Source: an uncultured Eggerthellaceae bacterium (lineage in GTDB: Bacteria; Actinomycetota; Coriobacteriia; Coriobacteriales; Eggerthellaceae). Taken from it: DNA of 64,000 bases. The translations under genes and the position numbers were made by a program. Numbering within the stretch: the first letter of the stretch is position 1; the number at the start of each line of letters is the position of its first letter. The notes under the pieces were generated by a model. That model had not been told where the DNA came from, ran no database searches, and saw only the letters and a program-made list of their open reading frames with translations. This document shows, in pieces, positions 1 to 8,558 of this stretch. The stretch spans positions 1 through 64,000 of the forward strand of contig CAIFEG010000006.1 of NCBI GenBank assembly GCA_903789415.1, in the 5' to 3' direction.

Positions 1-39
1 GGATATCGCCAGGCAGCCCTTAATTGGAACGGCTTAGTG

Positions 40-73
40 GATTATTTAGGTCTGTAGATTACTTGGGTTTGTA
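40..73. repeat. 17-bp imperfect tandem duplication
   Basis: Two adjacent 17-bp units (40-56 and 57-73), beginning GATTA and ending TGTA, agree at 14 of 17 positions. They lie in the gene-free left edge of the window. The pattern resembles the short tandem duplications seen next to stop codons elsewhere here, but no gene end is visible for this copy. Nothing else was recognised in 1-94. Confidence 0.5.
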
Positions 74-87
74 GATAACAAGCCTGG

Positions 88-130
88 TTAATGAAAAACC
101 TGCTGATGAAGCATTTCACCAGCAGGTTTT
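88..130 (-). terminator. Rho-independent terminator of thrS
   Basis: The 11-bp stem AAAACCTGCTG / CAGCAGGTTTT (95-105 with 120-130) encloses a 14-nt loop. On the minus strand it is followed by TTTTTCATT. It lies about 100 nt past the thrS stop. The plus-strand side also has a T-rich flank, so it may work in both directions. Confidence 0.8.
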
Positions 131-226
131 ACGTTTTTATTAACTTGAAGGGGATACACGAGGAAAATACGAGCAACTCTTTGCGATGCGTTTCTCCCTC
201 ATGCTTTCCGTAAGAACAATTACACC

Positions 227-2155
227 TTAAATAGCGTGTGCCGCGACCGTGGCCCCTTTGATGATCTCTTTAAAGTCATCAACGGACATTGAGCCTTGGT
301 TTCCACCTTCGCGGGTACGGACGGATACCGTATGGTCGCCCATCTCTTTATCGCCTACGACCAGCATATACGGAACCTTCATGCTTTGCGCTTTTGCGAT
401 CTTTACGCGCATTGGCTCATTTTGCGTATACACCTGAACACGTCCTCCCAGCTCGCGCAACTCATTCGCAAGTTGGTTGCACGTGTCTTGGTGACGATCG
501 GCGCTAGGAATGCCCACCACTTGCGTAGGCGCTAACCACAACGGCATATTTCCCACGGTTTGCTCAATCAAGATACCCAAGAAGCGTTCAATTGATCCAA
601 ACAGCGCACGGTGCAACATCCAGGGACGCTGCTCTTTGTTATCTGCCGTACGATACGTGATGTTGAAACGCTCAGGCAGATTGAAGTCAACTTGCACCGT
701 TGAGCACTGCCACCAACGACCGATGGCATCCTGAATTTTAATGTCAATCTTTGGACCATAGAACGCACCGTCACCAGGGTTAATATCATAGGGAATGCCC
801 TGGCGCTCAATAGCCTGTTTCAAGAAGCTCTCGGCTTTTGTCCACATTTCATCGGTGCCAATAGATTTTTCTGGACGCGTAGAAATTTCGGCAGTGTATT
901 TAAATCCGAAGGTCGTCAGAATCTGATCGGCAAGATCCAAGATCGAGCAAATTTCATCAACAACCTGATCTTCCCGACAGAAAATATGCGCATCATCTTG
1001 GGTAAATCCACGTGCGCGCATAAGTCCATGAACGGCACCCGAAAGTTCATGACGATAGACGGTGCCAAATTCAAAATAGCGAATTGGAAGCTCGCGATAC
1101 GAATGAATGGAATTTGCATAAAGCATGACATGACCAGGACAGTTCATTGGTTTAACGCCATACTCAGTCATGCGAGGCTTTTCCTTGGTACCTTCATTGA
1201 CATCGAAGAAGTACATGTTGTCATGGTAGTAACCATAATGACCTGAGGTCTTCCACACATCTGCCTTATAGATATGCGGCGTAATAACCTCTTGGTATCC
1301 ACGTTTTATAAGTCCTGCACGAAGCCACTGTTCCAGCAGGCGGATGATTGTTGCTCCTGCGGGGAGATACATCGGAAGACCAGCACCAGCCATTTCAGAT
1401 TCGGTGAAAATCCCAAGTTCACGACCGATCTTGCGGTGATCGCGTCGTTCTGCTTCTTTGATCAAATCAAGGTGCTGCTGCAAATCCTTCTTTGAGAAAA
1501 AGGCAGTGCCATAGACACGTTGGAGCTGCTCATTGTTAGCGTCGCCCTTCCAATATGCACCGGCAACCTTGGTGAGCTTAAAGGCCTTAATTCGACCAGC
1601 TGATGGAAGATGTACTCCATTGCACAGGTCAACAAAGTTTCCATGACGGCGAATGACCAATTTTTCATCTGCGGGAATCTCGTCGATGTGCTCAAGCTTG
1701 AATTGCTGGTTCGCAAAGATCTTCTTTGCCTCATCGCGTGTGATCTCTTCACGTACAAATGGTTTATCTTCAGCGATGATCTCGGACATTTTCTTTTCAA
1801 TGGTAGGGAAATCATCGGTAGAAATTGAATGGTCTAATTTGAAATCGTAGTAGAACCCGTCATCAGTTGCGGGACCAAACGCAATCTGAGTATCTGGCCA
1901 AAGGGACTCAACAGCCTCTGCCAAAACATGCGCTGTAGAATGACGTAAAATTCCTAAAGCTTCAGGTGATTTATCGGTAATAATTTCTACTTTGTCACCG
2001 TTTGCAACCGGAGCAGTAAGGTCAGCTAATTCGCCATTGATTTTGCCTGCAATGGCTGCTTTCGCGAGTCCTGTGCCAATTGCTGCAGCCACATCTGCAA
2101 CAACCGCCCCGTCCTTTACGTCTTTCTTTGATCCATCGGGTAAAATTACCTGCAT
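227..2155 (-). CDS. thrS: threonyl-tRNA synthetase
   Basis: Cytoplasmic class II aminoacyl-tRNA synthetase that charges tRNA-Thr. The 642 residues match the family length. An N-terminal TGS domain (about 1-60) is followed by the editing domain with HSTAH and a CNGVH element. The catalytic core has MNCPGH (zinc Cys), DDAHIFC, the DGAFYGPK loop and the WMLHRALFGSIERF motif. A C-terminal anticodon-binding domain ends the protein. I chose ATG at 2155 because AAAGGAAG sits just upstream; a longer reading frame to 2194 has no good ribosome binding site and would add 13 residues. The gene has its own terminator and a structured leader. Confidence 0.96.
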   Translation of the reverse strand: MQVILPDGSKKDVKDGAVVADVAAAIGTGLAKAAIAGKINGELADLTAPVANGDKVEIITDKSPEALGILRHSTAHVLAEAVESLWPDTQIAFGPATDDGFYYDFKLDHSISTDDFPTIEKKMSEIIAEDKPFVREEITRDEAKKIFANQQFKLEHIDEIPADEKLVIRRHGNFVDLCNGVHLPSAGRIKAFKLTKVAGAYWKGDANNEQLQRVYGTAFFSKKDLQQHLDLIKEAERRDHRKIGRELGIFTESEMAGAGLPMYLPAGATIIRLLEQWLRAGLIKRGYQEVITPHIYKADVWKTSGHYGYYHDNMYFFDVNEGTKEKPRMTEYGVKPMNCPGHVMLYANSIHSYRELPIRYFEFGTVYRHELSGAVHGLMRARGFTQDDAHIFCREDQVVDEICSILDLADQILTTFGFKYTAEISTRPEKSIGTDEMWTKAESFLKQAIERQGIPYDINPGDGAFYGPKIDIKIQDAIGRWWQCSTVQVDFNLPERFNITYRTADNKEQRPWMLHRALFGSIERFLGILIEQTVGNMPLWLAPTQVVGIPSADRHQDTCNQLANELRELGGRVQVYTQNEPMRVKIAKAQSMKVPYMLVVGDKEMGDHTVSVRTREGGNQGSMSVDDFKEIIKGATVAAHAI

Positions 2156-2247
2156 TTTTCTTCCTTTCGCCGGACGCATACAAAACGTCTGCAATCAAAA
2201 GCTTCCGGTAGGGCCCTTCCCCACCTAGAACATACGAGGTCCACACT

Positions 2248-2316
2248 TTTTTTGCGATGTGAACACGTTGATACTTCATATGTCCGTTTCACATAGTGAA
2301 GGTACATCGCAAAAAA
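2248..2316 (-). promoter_or_regulatory. long hairpin in the thrS leader
   Basis: A 13-bp outer inverted repeat (TTTTTTGCGATGT at 2248-2260 with its complement at 2304-2316) encloses an inner hairpin of 10 bp with one bulged base and a 7-nt loop (about 2270-2298). It lies 93-161 nt upstream of the thrS start. It is not a terminator, because the A-rich arm is on the 3' side of the transcript. No T-box core sequence (AGGGTGGNACCGCG) is present. A role in thrS control is inferred only from position. Confidence 0.45.
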
Positions 2317-2393
2317 GCCAAATCAAAATAAGGAAAATAAAGGAAAACACACGGAATTGACGTTTAACCGAGAATATACGCGACATGAATATG

Positions 2394-2460
2394 CGCGACA
2401 TCGGAACTTACGTATTTATGCGCGGGTATTTATGCGCGGCGATGGAACTTATGTCTTATG
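2394..2460. repeat. degenerate repeats of the gene end, stop codon included
   Basis: On the minus strand GCGCATAA, which is the last codons plus the TAA stop of the zinc-ribbon gene, recurs as GCGCATAAATA twice and as GCGCATA once within 60 nt after the stop. A longer element resembling CATAAGTTCCATCGC also occurs twice. The array therefore looks like repeated duplication of the 3' end of the gene. Confidence 0.55.
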
Positions 2461-2944
2461 CGCGGCGATGCGTGCGAACGCGCTCGCCTTCATCTTCTGC
2501 CGCATATTGGGGAGTGGAAGTGATTTGCGTTGCGCAATAAGGGCAAACGTCCCAAGAAGGATCAAGCGCATGCCCGCAATTCGGACATTGATTCTTGAGA
2601 CGCTGATGGCAATGCGGGCAGATTACGTAATCATCACGCACTGGGTATCCGCAATTAGCACATTCACCATATTTTGAAAGTTCACGCTGTTTAAGCGCAA
2701 CTTCGAGCTCTTGCTCTGTTTCGTCAAGCTTATATAGTGGTGGGCGCAACATACAGTATGCAATCACTCCCACGATAGGGATAAGAGCAATGATGGTCCA
2801 CAAAACAACGTTTGCACCACGTTTATACGCATCCCGCGCAACCCAAACAACAACAAGGACATAGAGCGCGATCAGGCAGATAACGGCATAGGTAAAAGCA
2901 GCTTGAACTTGAGGCGTTACAAATTGAGATAGAATTTCAGACAT
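2456..2944 (-). CDS. membrane protein with PLDc_N-like segment and zinc ribbons
   Basis: This 162-residue protein has two hydrophobic segments (about 16-36 and 46-65). The second resembles the short PLDc_N-type membrane hairpin, with the pattern LIPIVGVIAYCMLRPP. A helix follows, then two CxxC-x-CxxC zinc-ribbon modules: CANCGYP/CPHCHQ and CPNCGHA/CPYCAT. The tail is charged. I chose ATG at 2944 because GGAG lies 7 nt upstream; the upstream in-frame ATG overlaps that site. The protein probably sits in the membrane with cytoplasmic ribbons. Function is unknown. It is flanked by thrS and valS, but the valS terminator precedes it, so it likely has its own promoter. Confidence 0.75.
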   Translation of the reverse strand: MSEILSQFVTPQVQAAFTYAVICLIALYVLVVVWVARDAYKRGANVVLWTIIALIPIVGVIAYCMLRPPLYKLDETEQELEVALKQRELSKYGECANCGYPVRDDYVICPHCHQRLKNQCPNCGHALDPSWDVCPYCATQITSTPQYAAEDEGERVRTHRRA

Positions 2945-3039
2945 CGAAATCTCCATTCGAAAGTCTATGCAGCCCCATTGATACGTGCTGCATCAGCATG
3001 TTTGCGCGTTCTTCATTCCATAAGAACAAGTGTCATTGT

Positions 3040-3090
3040 AGCAAAAGAGCGTATGCACCTAAAACATTTAGCCTCGATACACACGCTCTC
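3040..3090 (-). terminator. terminator of valS
   Basis: A 10-bp stem, AGAGCGTGTG with CATACGCTCT on the minus strand, is followed by TTTTGCT. It lies about 50 nt beyond the valS stop. Confidence 0.7.
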
Positions 3091-3136
3091 TTACAAAAAA
3101 TCATCTATTTACAATACAAAAGCGTACGGTACAACC

Positions 3137-5815
3137 TTATGCAAGGTCTTTGAGTTGCTCACTAATACGAGCTGATTCATCTTTCAGTTTCGCGAGATTA
3201 TCGCGGTCTTTTTGGATGATTTCTGGACGTGCCTTGGTAAGAAATGCTTGATTAGAGAACTTCTTTTCCAAACGAGCAATGTCTTTTTCGATCTTTGTCT
3301 GATTTTTCTTCAGACGAGCACGCTCAGCGTCTAAATCAACAAGGCCCGCAAGATGGATATAAATTTCAAGGCCCGGACACAAAACAACAGAACATTCTTT
3401 TGGCTTTTCCGTCGTCGTCGCAACGTCAAACGCACTCAGGTTGGCCATACCAATAATAAGGTTTCTTTGACTTTCGATGATATCAACATCCTGAGTATCC
3501 GCGGCTTTTACCGACACCTTCATAGCCTGCTTGGGGCTAATGCCATAGCGCGAACGCGTGGCGCGAACCCCTGACACAACATCGGTTGCAAGCTTAATAG
3601 GACGCTCAACCGAAGGATCATAATACTTCTGAAGTACAGCAGCATCGGGCCAATCACACATCATCAAAAACTTACTGCGCTTTTCCACCGGAAGTTGATC
3701 AAAAATTTCTTCGGTGATAAATGGCATCGTTGGATGAAGCAAGCGAATTGCCTGATCCAAAACGAATACCAAATTACGCTGGCAGGTCAAGCGATCCTCG
3801 GCATCGTCACCATTGAGGCGGCTCTTGGAAAATTCGATATACCAATCGCAGAACTCGTTCCAGAAGAATGAATACAGCTCGCGCGTAACCTCGCTGAATT
3901 CGTACGCATCGTATGCCTCGTCAACCTTTTTCACCAAGTGAGCCAGACGACTTAAGATCCACTTATCTACCGCGGTATCTGCGGTGGGCTCTCCTGGCGT
4001 ATAGCCATCTAAGTTCATGAGTACAAAGTGCGCGGCATTTTTTATCTTGTTTGCAAAGTTGCGGCTATTCTCGAGTTTATCCTCATTGAACTTTAAGTCC
4101 TGGGCACCGGTGACCTGCATAAGCAAGCCAAAACGCATGCCGTCAACGCCATACTTCTGTTTGAGCAGCATAGGGTCGACGCCATTACCACGACTCTTTG
4201 ACATCGGTTTGCCATCTGCACCCATGACCGTTGGATGGATAATAACGTTTTCAAACGGAATCTCGCCGATGCAATATTCCGATGCCATAACCATGCGCGC
4301 AACCCACAGACCCATAATGTCGCGTGCAGTAGAAAGCACCTGCGTTGGATAGCATTCCTTGATTTCAGGGGCATCCTTACCACCGGTGGTCCAGCCCATA
4401 ATGGCAAATGGCCAAAGTTGGCTTGAGAACCACGTGTCGAGTACGTCTTCATCCTGACGAACTTTCGAGCCACAATTTGGGCAGGTATCGATATCGGTTT
4501 CGCTTGCGTCTTCCCAGCCGCAATTATCGCAATAGAACATCGGGATACGATGTCCCCACCACAGCTGACGGCTGATGCACCAATCTTTTAAGTTATCAAG
4601 CCAGTCGAGATAGACCTTTTTCCAGCGTGCCGGATGGAACTGGATTTCTCCATCAGCGACCACCTTGCGCGCAGGTCCTTTGAGTTTATCGACATCAACA
4701 AACCACTGCTCGGATTCCCATGGCTCTAAGTTAGTGTGGCAGCGATAGCAGGTCATGACCGAGTGCTCGATATCTTCGATGTGATCAAGCAGCCCAAGCT
4801 TTTCAAATTCAGCTACAACAGCTTCACGCGCCTCGTCACGGTCCATGCCGGAGAACTTACCGTATCCATCAACCACGTGAGCGCGACCATCGAAAATATT
4901 GATCTTCTCGAGGTTGTGACGCTCACCCATCGCCCAGTCGTTTGGGTCATGAGATGGGGTAACTTTTACAAAACCGGTACCGAATTTCTGGTCAACATAG
5001 TAATCCGAGAAAATTGGAATTTCACGGTTAACGATGGGCAGCTTCACCTTTGCGCCCACAAATTTCTGCTTTTCAGGATCCTTTGGAGAAACGGCAACAC
5101 CCGTATCACCCAGCATTGTCTCAGGACGCGTGGTCGCAATAATGATGTATTTCTGACCGTCCACGGGTTTGACCAGCGGGTAGCGAAGATACCACAAATG
5201 GCTCTTCTCGTTTACATATTCCGCCTCGTCATCAGCGATTGCGGTCCCACAATGAGGGCACCAGTTGACGATCTTTTTCCCGCGGTAAATAAGCCCGTGA
5301 TGATACCAGTCAACAAAAAGTCTGCGAACTGCCGTAACGTAATCGGGATCCAGCGTGAAATGTTCATCGGAATAGTCGCATGAACAACCCATGCCACGAA
5401 TCTGCTTCACGATGGTTGTTCCATACTCGGCACGCCAGTCATAGCAGGCTTTAATAAACGCCTCGCGACCAATCTCAAGGCGGCTAATCCCCTTTTCAGC
5501 AAGGGCACGGTCGACCTTTGCCTGAGTCGCAATACCCGCATGATCGGTGCCGAGGATCCAACGCGTCTTATACCCTTGCATGCGTGCACGACGAATACAC
5601 GCATCCTGGATTGAATCGTTGAGCGCATGGCCCATATGGAGCTTTCCCGTAATATTTGGTGGTGGAATCACGATGGTATACGCATCATTTTTATGCTTTC
5701 CAAAGCCCGGCGTACGCTTGAAGCATCCCGCATCATTCCACGCGTTGAAGATGCGCGTTTCCATCGCTTCATATTCGTTTTCTTCGGTTTGCTCTGTTTT
5801 CTTGCTATCAGCCAT
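3137..5815 (-). CDS. valS: valyl-tRNA synthetase
   Basis: Cytoplasmic class I synthetase that attaches valine to tRNA-Val and edits misactivated threonine. The 892 residues show the PPPNITGKLHMGH signature (HIGH motif at 60-63), the KPMSKS loop near 536-541, and the editing-domain element TTRPETMLGD near 229. Cys pairs (CYRCH; CDNCG/CPNCG) lie near 356-450. The C-terminus is the usual ValRS coiled coil, rich in Lys/Glu/Arg (about 825-890). The start is ATG at 5815, with GGAAGGAA upstream. A hairpin with ATAGCGT arms (5836-5866) lies directly upstream of the ribosome binding site. Confidence 0.97.
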   Translation of the reverse strand: MADSKKTEQTEENEYEAMETRIFNAWNDAGCFKRTPGFGKHKNDAYTIVIPPPNITGKLHMGHALNDSIQDACIRRARMQGYKTRWILGTDHAGIATQAKVDRALAEKGISRLEIGREAFIKACYDWRAEYGTTIVKQIRGMGCSCDYSDEHFTLDPDYVTAVRRLFVDWYHHGLIYRGKKIVNWCPHCGTAIADDEAEYVNEKSHLWYLRYPLVKPVDGQKYIIIATTRPETMLGDTGVAVSPKDPEKQKFVGAKVKLPIVNREIPIFSDYYVDQKFGTGFVKVTPSHDPNDWAMGERHNLEKINIFDGRAHVVDGYGKFSGMDRDEAREAVVAEFEKLGLLDHIEDIEHSVMTCYRCHTNLEPWESEQWFVDVDKLKGPARKVVADGEIQFHPARWKKVYLDWLDNLKDWCISRQLWWGHRIPMFYCDNCGWEDASETDIDTCPNCGSKVRQDEDVLDTWFSSQLWPFAIMGWTTGGKDAPEIKECYPTQVLSTARDIMGLWVARMVMASEYCIGEIPFENVIIHPTVMGADGKPMSKSRGNGVDPMLLKQKYGVDGMRFGLLMQVTGAQDLKFNEDKLENSRNFANKIKNAAHFVLMNLDGYTPGEPTADTAVDKWILSRLAHLVKKVDEAYDAYEFSEVTRELYSFFWNEFCDWYIEFSKSRLNGDDAEDRLTCQRNLVFVLDQAIRLLHPTMPFITEEIFDQLPVEKRSKFLMMCDWPDAAVLQKYYDPSVERPIKLATDVVSGVRATRSRYGISPKQAMKVSVKAADTQDVDIIESQRNLIIGMANLSAFDVATTTEKPKECSVVLCPGLEIYIHLAGLVDLDAERARLKKNQTKIEKDIARLEKKFSNQAFLTKARPEIIQKDRDNLAKLKDESARISEQLKDLA

Positions 5816-5835
5816 GAAACTTATAGTTCCTTCCC

Positions 5836-5866
5836 ATAGCGTGTTGTTTGGCAGCTCATACGCTAT
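5836..5866 (-). promoter_or_regulatory. hairpin upstream of the valS ribosome binding site
   Basis: Perfect 7-bp arms ATAGCGT / ACGCTAT with a 17-nt loop lie a few bases upstream of the valS ribosome binding site. No U-tract follows, so it is not a terminator. A leader function is possible but unproven. Confidence 0.3.
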
Positions 5867-5922
5867 AAACCTTATAAGATGCCCTCATGTGGTTTATATA
5901 GTTCGACACATATAAAAGAACA

Positions 5923-7341
5923 TTATGCAGATTCTTGCTCAGATGCATCACTATCATTAATTACCGAAGAATCATCAGGGGCATCAATACTATGCTCGGT
6001 ATCATCCTCGTCGGCTAACGTTTGCTCATCATCGTCACGAGGTTCGATGACTGGTGTCGTTTCTCCTTCAATGTCAGATGCACGAAGATGTACCTGAGTA
6101 GGAATTTTATACCCTGGGAGTTCATACATGGTATTCATCAGGACTTTTTCGCAAATAGAGCGAAGTCCACGTGCTCCCGTATTTTGTTTTATCGCAAGAT
6201 CTGCGATAGCTTCCAGTGCACCCTTATCGACAATAAGCTTGCAGTCCTCAAATTCAAACATACGCGTATATTGTTTCATCAGCGCATTTTTCGGTTGCGT
6301 CAGAATATGAACGAGATCAGACTTCGTGAGTTCTTTAAGGTTTGTAACAACCGGCACACGTCCGATGAACTCAGGGATCATACCAAATTTGTTCAGATCC
6401 TCAGGAAGCACCTGCGACAACAACTCATCTGAATCAGCATTCTTTCCTTCAGAGAGCTCAGCGTTAAATCCGATGCCACCATTGCCCACGCGCTCGGCGA
6501 TGATATCGGTAAGGCCCACGAATGCACCACCCATAATAAACAGAATATTATCCGTGTTGATATGGATGAGCTCTTGCTGAGGATGCTTACGCCCACCTTG
6601 TGGAGGGACGCTCGCATCGGTGCCTTCGATGATCTTTAAGAGTGCCTGCTGGACACCTTCGCCAGAAACATCACGGGTGATTGAAACGTTTTCGGCCTTG
6701 CGCGCAATCTTATCGATCTCATCGATATATATGATGCCGATTTGCGCACGAGGAATATCGAAATCTGCCGCGGTAATCAACTTGAGCAGGATGTTTTCGA
6801 CATCTTCACCAACGTAGCCCGCTTCGGTCAAAGAAGTTGCATCGGCAATAGCAAAGGGAACCTTAAGCGTTCGTGCAAGGGTTTGCGCGAGCAACGTCTT
6901 GCCTGATCCCGTGGGGCCCAGCAATAAGATGTTGCTTTTTCCCAGTTCAACATCATCTGACTGAGCTTGCGCTCCCATCGAAATACGTTTGTAGTGGTTA
7001 TACACTGCGACCGAAAGTACGCGCTTTGCTTCCTCTTGTCCCACGACGAATTGGCTCAGGGAATCATGAATCTGTTGAGGCGTCGGAAGTTCTCCGAGCA
7101 ATTCCGCGGGAGTTGGCTCTTCTTCAGATGTGGGCATAGGCTCAATTGCGCCACGCTCATCCGAACGCAAGCTCCAATCATGATTCATTGCCTCTGCACA
7201 AATGGAAATGCATTCATCGCAAATGTAAATGCCGTTTGGTCCACTGACCATTGCGTTTACCTGATCAGCAGTTTTTCCGCAAAAAGAGCAGCGTACGACA
7301 TCATGGTTTTCTTCAAAATCGTTTTCTGGGTTTTTAGCCAT
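5923..7341 (-). CDS. clpX: ATP-dependent Clp protease ATP-binding subunit ClpX
   Basis: AAA+ unfoldase that recognises tagged proteins and feeds them to ClpP. The N-terminal zinc-binding domain has C18, C21, C41 and C44. Walker A is GPTGSGKT (142-149), Walker B is [10 protein letters not shown], and a sensor-2 Arg motif is in the GARGLR region. At 472 residues it is about 50 longer than usual. The excess is an acidic C-terminal tail with runs of Asp/Glu and Ser (about 425-472), which is not part of the AAA+ fold. clpP lies upstream on the same strand, but a strong terminator separates them, so clpX probably has its own promoter. Confidence 0.96.
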   Translation of the reverse strand: MAKNPENDFEENHDVVRCSFCGKTADQVNAMVSGPNGIYICDECISICAEAMNHDWSLRSDERGAIEPMPTSEEEPTPAELLGELPTPQQIHDSLSQFVVGQEEAKRVLSVAVYNHYKRISMGAQAQSDDVELGKSNILLLGPTGSGKTLLAQTLARTLKVPFAIADATSLTEAGYVGEDVENILLKLITAADFDIPRAQIGIIYIDEIDKIARKAENVSITRDVSGEGVQQALLKIIEGTDASVPPQGGRKHPQQELIHINTDNILFIMGGAFVGLTDIIAERVGNGGIGFNAELSEGKNADSDELLSQVLPEDLNKFGMIPEFIGRVPVVTNLKELTKSDLVHILTQPKNALMKQYTRMFEFEDCKLIVDKGALEAIADLAIKQNTGARGLRSICEKVLMNTMYELPGYKIPTQVHLRASDIEGETTPVIEPRDDDEQTLADEDDTEHSIDAPDDSSVINDSDASEQESA

Positions 7342-7661
7342 TCGTTTGTCCTGTTGCCTTCCACTTTTATATACCTTGTCATCTTCTCACAAACTGAACG
7401 TCATGCCTACATGGAACATGCCGACTGCAAAAGGATTCCTTTTTAGACTCCAAATGGATTCAAAACATATTCGCATATATCAAGCGATCAGAGAATGCCG
7501 GCGGCAATGTAAAGAGATGACGACTTATCAACCTCGGCGAGAAACACATCCTCATTCCAACCGCACTTTGAAGCACAGTGCATTTAAAGAAAACGCCTCG
7601 CACGATCATACCCGCGCGAAGCGTCTTGAAGAACTATGTATTCTCAATCTATTCGATCGAA
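7342..7661. other. gene-free spacer between clpP and clpX
   Basis: This 320-nt spacer holds the clpP terminator (7585-7626) and, nearer clpX, an AT-rich stretch that should contain the clpX promoter. I could not assign convincing -35/-10 boxes. No CtsR heptad or CIRCE operator was seen, and there is no supportable gene. Confidence 0.5.
7585..7626 (-). terminator. terminator of clpP
   Basis: A fully paired 12-bp stem (7593-7604 with 7613-7624; ACGCTTCGCGCG on the transcript) has an 8-nt loop and is followed by TTTTCTTT. This is a strong intrinsic terminator about 40 nt past the clpP stop. Confidence 0.88.
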
Positions 7662-8321
7662 TTAATCGTTATCGGAGTCAGAATCTGAATCTGAATCATC
7701 ATTCTGAGAAGAACGCTTGGTGACAACCTGGTCTACCAGACCATATTCACAAGCTTCCTGAGCACTCATGAAGTTATCGCGCTCGGTATCTTCCTTGATC
7801 TTTTCAATCTTCTGACCGGTCTTATCAGCAAGAATCTGATTGATAAGATCGCGATAATGCAGAATCTCTTTTGCAGCAATTGCAATTTCAGTCTGCTGAC
7901 CCTGTGCTCCACCAGAAGGCTGATGGATCATCACGCGGCTGTTCGGAAGAGCGTAACGCTTTCCCTTTGTGCCGCATGCCAAAAGCACGGCTGCCATAGA
8001 TGCGCACTGACCAATGCAGATGGTTGAAACATCGCAATTGATGTATTGCATGGTGTCATAAATTGCCAGACCAGAAGTGATGACTCCTCCAGGGCTGTTG
8101 ATGTAGAGAGAAATATCTTTGTCAGGATCGACTGACTCTAAGTAAAGCAGCTGAGCTACAACGGTATCAGCAAGTGCATCATCGATTTGATCACCCAAAA
8201 AGACAATGCGCTCATTTAACAAGCGAGAATAAATATCATAGCTGCGCTCTCCACGTGGTGTTTGTTCCACGACGTAAGGGATTAACGCAGACCGTGGTGC
8301 TTTGTTTGGAAGTTCGATCAT
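7662..8321 (-). CDS. clpP: ATP-dependent Clp protease proteolytic subunit
   Basis: Self-compartmentalised serine peptidase that works with ClpX. The catalytic triad is visible as S108 (GQCASMAA), H133 (MIHQPSGG) and D182 (ERDNFMS). The 219 residues exceed the usual 195-205 because of a C-terminal acidic tail made of alternating Asp and Ser. The start is ATG at 8321, with GAGG 9 nt upstream. It lies between tig and clpX in the classic tig-clpP-clpX order, although terminators separate the three genes. A single clpP copy is visible in this window. Confidence 0.96.
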   Translation of the reverse strand: MIELPNKAPRSALIPYVVEQTPRGERSYDIYSRLLNERIVFLGDQIDDALADTVVAQLLYLESVDPDKDISLYINSPGGVITSGLAIYDTMQYINCDVSTICIGQCASMAAVLLACGTKGKRYALPNSRVMIHQPSGGAQGQQTEIAIAAKEILHYRDLINQILADKTGQKIEKIKEDTERDNFMSAQEACEYGLVDQVVTKRSSQNDDSDSDSDSDND

Positions 8322-8379
8322 GTAATAATGCCTCGGTTCTTTGAAATTGGAACTTGTTTACTCCTATTATTATGCACAT

Positions 8380-8419
8380 CAAAAGCAAGCGGGTCAGCAA
8401 ACTCCATCTGCTAACCCGC
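8380..8419 (-). terminator. terminator between tig and clpP
   Basis: An 11-bp stem (GCGGGTTAGCA with TGCTGACCCGC on the minus strand; 8389-8419) is followed by TTGCTTTTG. It lies about 140 nt after tig and 60 nt before clpP. It could end tig transcription or act as a clpP leader attenuator. Confidence 0.7.
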
Positions 8420-8529
8420 AAATTCATGTAATGGATTCTGTTTCGTTACCATTTTGTATGTCGTTCAGACCGTTTGCTTAACAGCTTAACGATGCCGAAC
8501 GCTCATTGAGTCCATAAAGGTTTGGTCAA

Positions 8530-8558
8530 CCCTTAAGAAACACCCCTTTAAGAAACAC
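8530..8558. repeat. 14/15-bp tandem duplication abutting the tig stop
   Basis: CCCTTAAGAAACAC is followed at once by CCCTTTAAGAAACAC, and the second copy touches the tig stop codon at 8558. It is one of several stop-adjacent duplications in the window. Confidence 0.55.

Noticed and set aside
2195-2330. T-box riboswitch for thrS.
   Set aside because: The conserved AGGGTGGNACCGCG element and a terminator/antiterminator pair are not found.
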